This document shows positions 55,153-64,000 of a DNA stretch of 64,000 nt, piece after piece. The translations under genes and the position numbers were made by a program. Every line of letters starts with the position of its first letter. The first letter of the stretch is position 1. This stretch comes from Alisma plantago-aquatica (taxonomy: Eukaryota; Streptophyta; Magnoliopsida; Alismatales; Alismataceae). Location: positions 1,059,356,244 to 1,059,420,243 of the forward strand of contig OY856412.1 in assembly GCA_963693085.1 (NCBI GenBank), written 5' to 3'. The notes beneath the pieces were generated by a model. It saw only the letters and a list, made by a program, of their open reading frames with translations, was not told where the DNA came from and searched no databases.

Positions 55153-56045
55153 TCAGTATCCCTTACATCTATTGATGTCATTCATTTACTCCACTATAAA
55201 CTTCACTTTAGCCCACTAAAAATAGTCTTCTTAACCCTCATTTTTGTCACTTCGTCAACTTTACAATTAGCCCACTCAATACGACCATTTAACCAACTTC
55301 TGAATCTACTATCCAACATAATTATGTCCTGATCCTACGTCCATGTTCACATGTATTGTTTGCTTTAGCTACTTATATATCATTTATCCAGTTTAAAATT
55401 TCCGTCACTTATTCATGTTGCCAGACCTACTTCTACCATCACTAGACCAACGCCAGAATTTTCTTGTGAATCGGTGGTACATCAGGTTAACCTAGACTGA
55501 ACTGACTTAACCTGATTGACCTTACTGTCTGACCCATTCCTATATATTTGTTCCATTCTATATGAGTCGTTTGGCCTGCATGCCATATCATTTCAGCCAG
55601 CTTCAGACCAGTCGGCATGCGTTAACACATTGTTTAACCAACACGCATATTCTGACTGACTTTTTCAATTCACTTAACCTTTAAACATCAATGCCTCTCA
55701 TGCCAAACATAAATAGGTCTGTTTTCTGTCATTATATAACCCAATTGGTGCAACCAAAATGACCTATGATATAAATTCACTTCACCCATATATTCATCAA
55801 ATTGAAGCTAATCGAACTGCAGAATTTGATCCGGATTCTAGAGATACTTGGTTTTATACTTACAATATGGTAATATCAAAATGATGAAATAACTCTAGTA
55901 ATTACGGCAAGGTTGGGAGTGGTGAGGTGTCGCTAGGTACGAATCCAGAGTCTTCAAATAATAATCAACGAAGAAAAGGCTGTAACGATGGTATGGCGAT
56001 GTTCTTTAATCTTTAACCTTGGACTATTACTCTAGATTCTTTTCA
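55153..56045. other. Intergenic DNA, nothing recognised
   Basis: AT-rich without reading frames of known type. Confidence 0.4.
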
Positions 56046-56053
56046 TTTGTGAT

Positions 56054-56934
56054 CAGTGTTTTAAAAATCGCCCTAGGCGGCCGCTTAAGCGTCACAAGGT
56101 GCTGGACGATTAAATTGTACTATAAGCGGCGCTTAAATAAATTTGAGAAAAGCGGCCACCTTTTGCCCGCTTAATCCGCTTTTTCCCGCTTTTTTCCCGC
56201 TTTTTCCCCACTTTTTCCCCGCTTTTTCTCCGCTTTTTTCCCGCTTTTTGCTCGCTTTTTTCAGAAAAACTGCTGTAAGCATATAACATTAAGTACATTA
56301 TATGCCATGTTTAGTATTGACTATAATATATTAAATTAGCATACATTAAATGTTCTATGATATACTTAGTTCTAATTTAGAATGCATACTTTGTATGTAA
56401 GCTGTAATGATATGGTACTTTTGTGATGTATCCAAATGAATTGTAGGTAACTATTATGTAATTTAGAATGCATACTTTGATTAAATGTACTGCTGTAATG
56501 TATGACTATTTGATGATGTGCAAATGTAACAATATGTTTGTTAGCTAGCTATGATAGGTCTATTATTTACTGTTTAGCTATGTAAACATGATACAAAATT
56601 GTTGTTTCATCTTGTATATACACATTATTTTATGTGTAGGCTGCTTTATCTATGACAAGTATATTGCTTACTATATTATATAGATACAATCGTTGTTGTA
56701 TAGTTGTATTATAAACTATTTGGATGTTTTATATTGTCTTGTACAATGTTTAGATATGTATAAAAATTTCAAAAATATAGTATTTATATACATATGTATG
56801 TAATTTTGCATAAAAGTTTATAGGAATTGGAAATCCGCTTTTCTAAAAAGCGCCCGCTTAATCGCCCGCCTGGTGATTAATCGGCTATAAGGTCCCGTCC
56901 TCACGCTTCCCGCTTCGCGCTTTTTATAACCTTA
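56054..56934. mobile_element. 881-bp non-autonomous hAT-like element, TSD TTTGTGAT
   Basis: TTTGTGAT flanks both ends (56046-56053 and 56935-56942). The left end CAGTGTTTTAAAAATCGC is imperfectly mirrored by the right end (complement TAAGGTTATAAAAAGCGC). Subterminal repeats of CCGCTTTTT (56172-56256) and AGCGCCCGCTTAATCGCCCG (near 56848) are typical transposase-binding arrays. No transposase frame is present. Confidence 0.85.
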
Positions 56935-56947
56935 TTTGTGATCACAA

Positions 56948-57043
56948 GGTGGGGATCAGAGCAAGGTTGCACATTTGATACAGCAGACAGGCATGGTGGA
57001 GATCAGAGCAAGGTTGCACATTTGATACAGCAGAGACAGGCAT
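56948..57043. repeat. Tandem duplication of a ~48-bp unit
   Basis: GGTGGRGATCAGAGCAAGGT plus 27-29 further bases is repeated twice in tandem next to the hAT-like element, with a 2-bp indel. Confidence 0.9.
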
Positions 57044-57404
57044 CGTATTGATGCAGAAAACATCAATCAGTAGATGGCATGCAAATAGTATAGCTAAGTA
57101 TGAGGAAGAAGAAAAGGAGACAAAAAAGCATTCAATAGTCTTCCAATGGATTGCCTTTACTCTGCTTTGGTAACTGTGTTTTTTCAATCCAGTAAACTTG
57201 AAAAGAATTTATCTATATTTTAGATCACCTGTCATATGTTTCTAACTAGCTAATCTTGAAAATGCAATTCATAATTTAATTAGAAAGAGTCCGGTAATTT
57301 AATTTATAACCCGACTTACCTATAAACCGACTGAAAACAACAACCTCACTTAAGAATGTAACACTAATCTTTACTGAATGTGCGATGAGACAGAACCTTT
57401 ACAA
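57044..57404. other. Intergenic DNA, nothing recognised
   Basis: No feature recognised. Confidence 0.4.
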
Positions 57405-57735
57405 GATGATTTTTATCTTAAACTATCAACTAACCACACTAACTGCATAAGTGAGAACTGGTTTTGAGCAAACCATAGCATACATGATGCTACCAATGGC
57501 ATTAGAGTAAGGTACATGATCCATCTCTTTCTCTTTTTGATCAGATTGTAGATATTGAAAAGTGTAAAGTCGATAACCTGGCGTGAGCAGTCAATGGAGT
57601 TGATACAGGCTTTGCATAAAACATGTAGAACATGTGGAGAACCCACGTGATGTACTCCTGTGTCAGCGTAACATCCTATCTTTCCGGTCCCTGTGAATCT
57701 CCATGCCAAGTATCGCCTTAGCTTCACCTAAGTAT
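57405..57735 (-). pseudogene. pol: Copia RT fragment (minus strand)
   Basis: Minus-strand pieces in order: LGMEIHRDRKDRM near 57705, AKPVSTPLT-like sequence near 57610 in a shifted frame, then HVPYSNAIGSIMYAMVCSKP and YAVSVVS near 57510-57420. These are the copia RT C-terminal to connection region. Several frameshifts; flanks are unrelated. Confidence 0.75.
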
Positions 57736-57753
57736 TTCATCTCAAATTATCCA

Positions 57754-59040
57754 TGTTGAGAGTTATTTACTTAGTGTTTTATTATTAGTTTGTAATATGG
57801 GCCTAAGTGTTCTGGCCCATTACGGTTGGTCTTATGTCTGTACGCTTCCCTGTTCTCCTATTTATAGGAGCAGGGTTTCCTCTTATCAATATAACAACTA
57901 GCCGTCTTTTACTTCCAAGACGGTATCAGAGCAGCCGTCCTAGGGACCAAAACCCTACGTGAGAGAGAGAAAGAAAAGGAGGAACGCCCCCTTGCGGGCG
58001 GCCGCCGCCCTTGGCGGAAATTGGCTGCCCGCAGGGAAATTTCCGATCGTCACTTTCCCTGCCTGAGCACTGGTCCTTTTCGCCGCCAGCCCGCCATCTT
58101 GTCACTGCAACTGTTGCCTCACTGCCGCCAATCACTCTCCTCTGCTGCTGCCAACGTGCACTGCCCTATGCCCGCCTCCGCTCTAGTTTCCTTCGGCCCT
58201 ATTGCCTCATGCCCCTAGCTACAGCAGCCATCCCCAGCCAATTTTGCCACCGTTGCCTACCCCTGTGCCGCCGCCAAGCGGCTTTGCTGCCGGTCACGCC
58301 GCCAACCACTGTTGCTACCCTCCAGCTTCCTGCCGCCGCAACCTCTACATGTCCTTGCCAGTGCGCCGCCACCAACACCTGCCTACCGCCACCAACAATA
58401 GTTTTTGTTGCATCTATCTTCTTACGTCGCCGTTGGCTGCTATCAAGCCTAACTGCCGCCCACACATGGCCCTAGTTCCTCACCGCAACTCATCTACTTC
58501 CTACAGCCCGACGCTGCCCACTGCTTCCTACCCAATCACGGCCACCTACCCCTGCTCTATCTCACTACCAAACAGCCCTTCATGCATAAAAAAATTGTGT
58601 CCCTCAATATATTTTTCTACTACCCCATATAAACTCTACATATTTGTGTTGATCGAATCTATTTTTAGCCTAATCAGATTTTTCCTTTTCGGGTCAAAGA
58701 GAGATCCATTTATATTTCTACCCGGATCTACCTAATCGGGTCATTTGTCACCTTAACTCGAGTTATCGGATATCCTCCTCCATATATCTACCTAAAATTT
58801 TATACTTCTACCACTTTTTCTGACTTTCCACCCCAACCACTCTTTGACTCCTTTCGTGCTTGGTGTGAAGGGGAGAATAGGAGGAAGAGAAGAAGAGTAG
58901 AGGTAGAGAGATGCAAGGAGAGATGAAGGAAGAAGAAATGAAGAATTCAGTTATTCTGCTATGTGCATCTTCATGACATGTTTTACTATTGTTCTATGGA
59001 TCTCGTGCTATGTGCATCTTCATGCCACATTTTATAGTTG
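57754..59040 (+). mobile_element. Copia 5' LTR, primer site and leader joined to an unrelated pol
   Basis: A 167-bp LTR-like segment (57754-57920) from TGTTGAGAG to CCAAGAC contains CTATTTATAGG and is followed by GGTATCAGAGC. The leader carries a CCGCC-rich stretch and a block at 58690-58960 (AATCGGGTCAT, CCTCCTCCATAT, GAAGGGGAGAATAG) similar to 17740-17930 in the nested element of the first copia. Gag is missing. At about 59040 the sequence switches to pol of the 27344-31570 family. Confidence 0.6.
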
Positions 59041-62000
59041 TTCTATTGAGTATGATAGATTTGTTCTGGCTACTCAACATCTAAGTATGGGATCATCTTC
59101 TTCTTCAGCACACTTAGCGTCTACTACTGGTAATCAGGCTACCTCTTTACGGGCTTCTGGTTCAAACCTCGTGGGTGGTAGACTCTGGAGCTTCACAGCA
59201 GATAACTGGTATGAAGAGATTGCTTCATTCCATTGACTCACATATGCCTCACCAATTTGTGACTGTAGCAGATGGTTCAGTGAGGAGAGTGTTAGCCAGT
59301 AGATCTGTTTCTCTGACTCCTAGGATTGATCTTAAATCTGTACATTATGTGCCTGCATTTCCATTCAATCTTCTTTCTTTGGCAAAATTGATTGATATTA
59401 TGCAATGCACCGTAACATTTGGACCTTCTTGTTTTGTCTTACAGGATCTCAAGAGTATGAGGACGATTGGTGGGGGCCTAGGAAAGGGGATCTCTACCTC
59501 TTCCATGGTGAAAATCTGCCTTGCCAAGTTTTTGCTCCTGCTCCGTCTATCCTTTTGAGAAGTTCTCCCTTACTGTGGCACTACAAATATGGACATCCTT
59601 CTCTGGAGAGCTAGAGGAAGTTAGAACTTGAGTTGTCACAGGTTTCTTCATTAGAGTATCAATTATGTCAACTTGGGAAACATCATAGAATGTCGTATCC
59701 CGGTCGTGTCAATAAACGAGCTTCTTGTCCTTTTGAGTTAGTCCACAGTGATGTTTGGGGTCCTGTAAAAGACAACAGCTATAATGGTTTTCGCTATTTT
59801 ATTTCCTTTGTGGATGACTTCTCTCGCATGACGTAGATTTATTTGTTAAAGAATAGAGAGTATGTGTTGTCCATTGTCAAACATTTTCATCAAGAAATAA
59901 AGGTCCAATTTGATTGCAATATTAAAATTCTTCAATCCGACAATGCTTTGGAATATGTTCATAATGCTATGGCCGATTTTTGCAGTTATGTTGGAATGAT
60001 ATATCGTACCTCTTGTCCTCACACTCCTCAACAAAATGGGGTAGCTGAGAGAAAAATCTTCATCTCCTTGATACTGCCAGGACAATCATGTTTCAATCCA
60101 ATGTTCCTAAAAGATTTTAGTTTGATGCTTTGCTAATTGTCTGCTTTCTCATTAACAGGAAGCCCTCATCGGTGCTTCAAGGATGTACTCCTTTTTCTGT
60201 TCTACGTCCTAATGATCAGCCCTTTCATGTTCCCCTTAGAGTGTTTGGTTGTACCTCTTTTGTCCACAATTTTGATCCTAAAACTGATAAATTATCCCCT
60301 AGGTCAATTAGGACTCTTTTTCTTGGATACTCCAATACCAGCAAGGGGTACAAATGTTATTGTCCCAGTCTCCGTCGTGTGTTTGTGTCTCTGGATGTAA
60401 CTTTTCATGAGTCCACTCTATATTTCTCTAGAGTTCCCAGTAAGGGGGAGCAAGTGTGTGAAAGTGATAGAGTGCCACCATCTGATATCAGTGAGAGAGT
60501 GCCACTACCACATCAGAGTGAGAGAGTGTCACTTATCCTCCCTGACTATACAGTGTTTCAGGAAGAGCAGTCAGTAGAAGATACTACGATTCAACAACTT
60601 CCACATATTTACAGCAGACAAGGTAGACAGGATCCAAAGGAGGTAGTGTCTCTAGTCTTTAAGCCATTCCCATCTTCCTCTACTCAAGAGAATCCTGAAG
60701 AACCATCTGATTTTGATGTTCTCATTGTTGCCCGCCATACTTGTCAAGGCGGCCAGTCGGTCACCTTTCCAGCTTGGGCGACCAGCCGACTAGTCGTCGA
60801 CCAATCGACTAGTCGGTCGCCCAGTCGTAGGTATGATATTTACATAATATTGATCATCTACATATAGTTATATATAATAATCATATAGATCCAATAATGT
60901 AAGCATGTATCCAAGCATATAATAACCTAGATTTGGTAAATAATGTCATAAAACACCTCAAAATTTTTGAATGAAGACTATTCGATGTATTCAAATTAAA
61001 CAAATATAATTAGATAGAGAAAAGTGATATACCATTATTGAATTTAGACTTTTAGTGCTTGTTGAATTGTTGTAACTAAATTAATTGAACTAGTGTATTG
61101 TCAATGAAATTGATGTTCACATCAAATTATTGCACGAGATAAGGGTTGGGGGGATTAGAATAGCAAAAAAAAAACTTATTATTCTTGGCTCTGGCCTAAC
61201 TAAGCGGCCGCCCAGGCTTGGTTTGGGCCGACCAGTCGGACTAGTCGGCCGACTAGCCGACCAGTCGGCCTGGGCGGACGCCAAACTGAGGTCCAAATTT
61301 GGGCGCTAGGCTAGTCGGACCCCCCTCCAGCGACTAGTCGTCGACTAGTCGGCCGACTCAACAAGTATGTTGCCCGCAAAGGTACTCGATCTTGTGTTGT
61401 TCGACATCCTATTGCAGGTGTGTGTGTTTGTCAAGATTGTCTAAGCAGGCACGTTCCTTTGCTCTTGGGATTGACTCTGTGGTAATTCCAAGAAATCATA
61501 TTGATGCTATGAAGGATAATCGTTGGAAGAAGGCTATGCAAATGGAAATGTCTGCTCTTCTGCAAAACAACACCTGGGAACTTACTGACTTACCTTCCGA
61601 TAAAAATGTTGTAGGATCCAGATGGGTATTTACAATAAAATATAATCCAGATGGTTCAGTTGAAGGATTAAAGGCTCGACTGGTAGCAAAGGGCTATACT
61701 CAGACATATGGAGTTGATTTCTTTGAAACCTTTTCTCCTATGGCTCGTCTGAATTCAGTGTGGATTAGTATCTCTCTGGATACTACCTTTGATTGGCCTT
61801 TGTTTCAACTTGATGTCAAGAATGCCTTTCATCATGGTGATGTACAGGAAGAGGTGTATATGGATCGACCTACTGGTTTTGTTGCTTAGGGGGAGTGTCA
61901 GAAGGTGTGCAGATTGAAGAAAGCCATCTATGGGTTGAAACAAACTCCTAGAGCTTGGTTTGACAAATTTAGTGAGGTTGTATTACAGTTGGGCTTTTCT

Positions 62001-63028
62001 CGTTCTGTGACTGATCACTCCTTATTCTATTCTATTTCTTCTGTTGGATCTATTATTATTGCAGTATATGTTGATGATATAGTTATTACTGGGAGTTATG
62101 TTGCAGGCATATCTCGTATAAAAGAAGGCGTGCAGAGGCAATTTCACACAAAGGACCTGGGCAAACTGAGGTATTTTCTGGGTATTGAAGTACTTAGATC
62201 TCATACAGGTACTAATTTATCTCAGAGGATATATGTGCTGGATTTACTTCATGACACAGGTATGAGTGAGTCCAAGCCAGTGTCTACTATGGATTATCAT
62301 GTGAAGGAGATGATTGATGATATCGATTATCTAGATCCATGATACTACAGGAAGATTGTTGGTAAACTGATATATCTGACAGTTACTCGTCCTAACATTT
62401 CTTATGTTGTAGAAGTGGTGAGTCAGCATATGAGCTCACCAAGGCAGTCACATTGGACAGCAGTTTGTCGTATTCTTAGATATCTGAAAGGTGTAGTTGG
62501 AAAGGGAATAACCTACTACAGACCTAAGATTCATGTTTCTACTCTGATTCTTACTGGCTATGCAGATGCAGATTGGGCTGGTAATTTGAATGACAGGAGG
62601 TCTACTTCTGGATATTGTACTTTTCTAGGAAATCATCTTATTACCTGGAAAAATAAAAAACAGAATGGTGTGGCAAGATCTAGCACTGAGGCTGAATATA
62701 GGCAATGGCTCATGCTTGTTGTGAGCTGCAGTGGGTTCAATCTGTACTTTCTAAATTACAGATTCATGTGATGTCTCCCATAGAGCTCAGATGTGATAAT
62801 CAAGATGCAATCTATATTGCCAAGAATCCAGTCTTTCATAAACGCACCAAGCATATAGAAGTCGATTGCCACTTCATCAGAGATCAGATCAAGAATGGAA
62901 ATATTATAACTCCTTACGTCAAATCTGAAGATTGACTCGTTGATGTTCTCACAAAGCCATTGCATCCAACCTTCTTCCAAAAATTTTACAACAAGGTGGG
63001 CATACACGATGTGTACGCTCCAGCTTGA
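59041..63028 (+). pseudogene. pol: Copia pol related to the intact 27344-31570 element, decayed
   Basis: It begins in the linker before protease (EYDRFVLATQHLSMGSSSSS). The protease keeps VDSGASQQITGM after a frame shift. Integrase remnants are CQLGKHHRMSYP, FELVHSDVWGP, LQSDNALEYV and QQNGVAERK, with stops and shifts near 59612, 59836 and 60050. The frame is interrupted by a hAT-like element at 60736-61369 and resumes at KGTRSCVVRHPIAG. RT has GSRWVFTIKYNPDG, QLDVKNAF and YVDDIVITG. RNase H has YADADW, ARSSTEAEY and CDNQDA. More stops lie at 61887, 62340 and 62933. It ends with TGA and a GAGGGGGAG polypurine tract (63027-63035). Confidence 0.9.
60736..61369. mobile_element. 634-bp non-autonomous hAT-like element inside copia pol, TSD TTGCCCGC
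   Basis: TTGCCCGC flanks both ends (60728-60735 and 61370-61377). The left end CATACTTGTCAAGG mirrors the right end (complement CATACTTGTTGAGT). Deleting the element and one TSD copy restores the pol frame. Subterminal regions are packed with CCGACTAGTCGG-type palindromes (60787-60829, 61231-61270, 61331-61356). The AT-rich middle encodes nothing. Confidence 0.93.
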
Positions 63029-63035
63029 GGGGGAG

Positions 63036-63269
63036 TGTTGATATACTAAGGACTGCATATCTCAGTACTACCGACCTGTCTTTCGGTAGTACCGACTCAT
63101 CAACAGCAAAAGATACTGAACTCATAATGTTATCTTCGGTACTACCGACATGGTGGCAGACCGGCGGTTTTGTAGTCTCGTTTTCTCTTTTTTTTTGTTA
63201 TTCTACATGTATTGGTTCCTTCTATAAATATATGCTAGGGCACACACTGTACCCTAAGCACTTCTAACA
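63036..63269 (+). repeat. 3' LTR of the 59-63-kb copia element
   Basis: It follows the polypurine tract and starts TGTTGATATAC. A TATA box CTATAAATATATG lies at 63222-63234. The proposed end (CTTCTAACA) follows the TG...CA rule. The 57754 LTR does not match it, so the two ends come from different families. Confidence 0.65.
63063..63148. repeat. TCGGTASTACCGA palindromes in LTR U3
   Basis: Two 13-bp palindromes, TCGGTAGTACCGA (63083-63095) and TCGGTACTACCGA (63136-63148), plus a one-base variant CAGTACTACCGA (63063-63074), lie upstream of the TATA box. Confidence 0.9.
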
Positions 63270-63309
63270 CAACTTTGTACAAAATGGTTGCAAACACAAT
63301 TTCAGACAA

Positions 63310-64000
63310 AAGATTTGGGTACTCTCATTTTCTTGGAATAGAAGTTCTACGTTCCAAGAAGGGCACAAACCTCTCTCAGCAGAAATATGTTCTCAACCTC
63401 CTTGTAGAGACAGGCATGACACAATGCAAAGCAGTCTGCACGCCTATGGATTATCATACCAAGACGTCTATTTCTAATGACAGTGACTATTTTGATCCAG
63501 CAAAGTATAGAAGGATTGCAAGGAAACTGATTTACTTGACAATTACCCATCCTGATATCTCTTATGTTGTGCGAGTTGTTAGTCAGTTCATGAGTGTGCC
63601 CAAGATGCCACACTAGATGGCAGTCACCCAGATTTTAAGTTATGTTAAAGGATCATTAGGGAAGGGCCTTACTTACTTTACAGGGGGAAATCTCACACGT
63701 ACATCCTTGAAGCTCATTGGATTCACAGACGTTGATTGTGAAGGTGATGTTGGAGATAGATGTTCTACTTCTGGCTATTGTGTGTTTCTTGGGCCACACT
63801 TGGTGACTTGGAGGAGCAAGAAACAAAATGTGGCAGCACGGTCCAGCACGAAGGTTGAATATCGAGCTATGGCACATACATGTTGTGAGCTACAGTGGGT
63901 TATGTCGGTATTTCTGAAATGGGAGTGTCTGTTGAGACACCAATCTATCTCATGTGTGATAACCAGGAATCCATCCATATTGCTAGCAATTCGGTGTTCC
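63310..64000 (+). pseudogene. pol: Copia RT-RNase H fragment, runs off the window
   Basis: FGYSHFLGIEVLRSKKGTNLSQQKYVLNLL, ARKLIYLTITHPDISYVVRVVSQFM, STSGYCVFLGPHLVTWRSKKQ and ARSSTKVEYRAMAHTCCELQWV show the RT C-terminus and RNase H. A stop at about 63614 (TAG) and a one-base shift near 63915 break the frame. Lys replaces the residue before Glu in STKVEY. The 5' side (gag to RT palm) is absent. It is similar to, but not the same family as, the pol before it. Confidence 0.85.

Noticed and set aside
58011..58735. Overlapping Pro/His/Ala-rich frames of 154-177 codons
   Set aside because: They lie in a CCGCC-rich copia leader right after the primer site and have only low-complexity composition, no domain.

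Overview
The window looks like nuclear DNA from a flowering plant with a repeat-rich genome. I found no host protein-coding gene, tRNA, rRNA or CRISPR array. Nearly all coding potential belongs to transposable elements: Ty1/copia and Ty3/gypsy LTR retrotransposons, hAT-like DNA elements, a MITE and a possible LINE remnant. Athila (Ty3/gypsy) and SIRE-like (copia) elements with long LTRs and env-like ORFs point to a seed plant, probably a eudicot; that is inference, not a species call.

Layout. 1-461 is the right end of a hAT-like element. 755-7819 is a complete non-autonomous SIRE-like copia element (1.6-kb LTRs, gag only, TSD TGATC). 7825-10743 is old intergenic DNA with a MITE (9723-9908) and a possible LINE RNase H remnant. 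10749-20653 is a decayed copia element (TSD AATAT). It contains a solo LTR of the 755-7819 family (11729-13331, TSD GTCGT) in its leader and a non-autonomous copia element (16312-19159, TSD GAAAY) inside its reverse transcriptase. About 23.2-24.65 kb is a very decayed minus-strand copia pol. 24716-33.5 kb is the 3' half of a minus-strand SIRE-like element with an intact env-like ORF (31880-33241), split by a young, apparently intact copia element (26594-31743, TSD AATAA, one 1408-aa gag-pol ORF).

The centre holds two Athila copies facing each other: a truncated plus-strand copy (33529-38913) and a longer minus-strand copy (about 40340-51787). Together they form an inverted repeat with about 5.4-kb arms and a 2-kb spacer. 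The Athila 5' LTR abuts a minus-strand copia 5' end (51788-53192), which in turn abuts a Ty3/gypsy gag-protease remnant with its 3' LTR (53193-55152). Then come a hAT-like element (56054-56934, 8-bp TSD), a copia RT scrap, and a chimeric copia element (57754-63269) whose pol is interrupted by a second hAT-like element (60736-61369, TSD TTGCCCGC). Another copia RT-RNase H fragment runs off the right edge.

Most striking pattern. Several unrelated LTR retroelements each carry a private array of short, CG-containing palindromes. In LTRs the arrays lie upstream of the TATA box; in the two families with env-like ORFs they recur in the internal spacer before that ORF. The motifs are TCGGTCGAG/CTCGACCGA hairpins in two SIRE-like LTR families, CCACGRCCGTGG in Athila, TCGGTASTACCGA in the 63-kb copia LTR, and GACACGNCGTGTC in the leaders of two short-LTR copia elements. 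This looks like a recurrent retroelement promoter architecture, perhaps including a second internal promoter for the env-like gene. Function is not shown by sequence alone.
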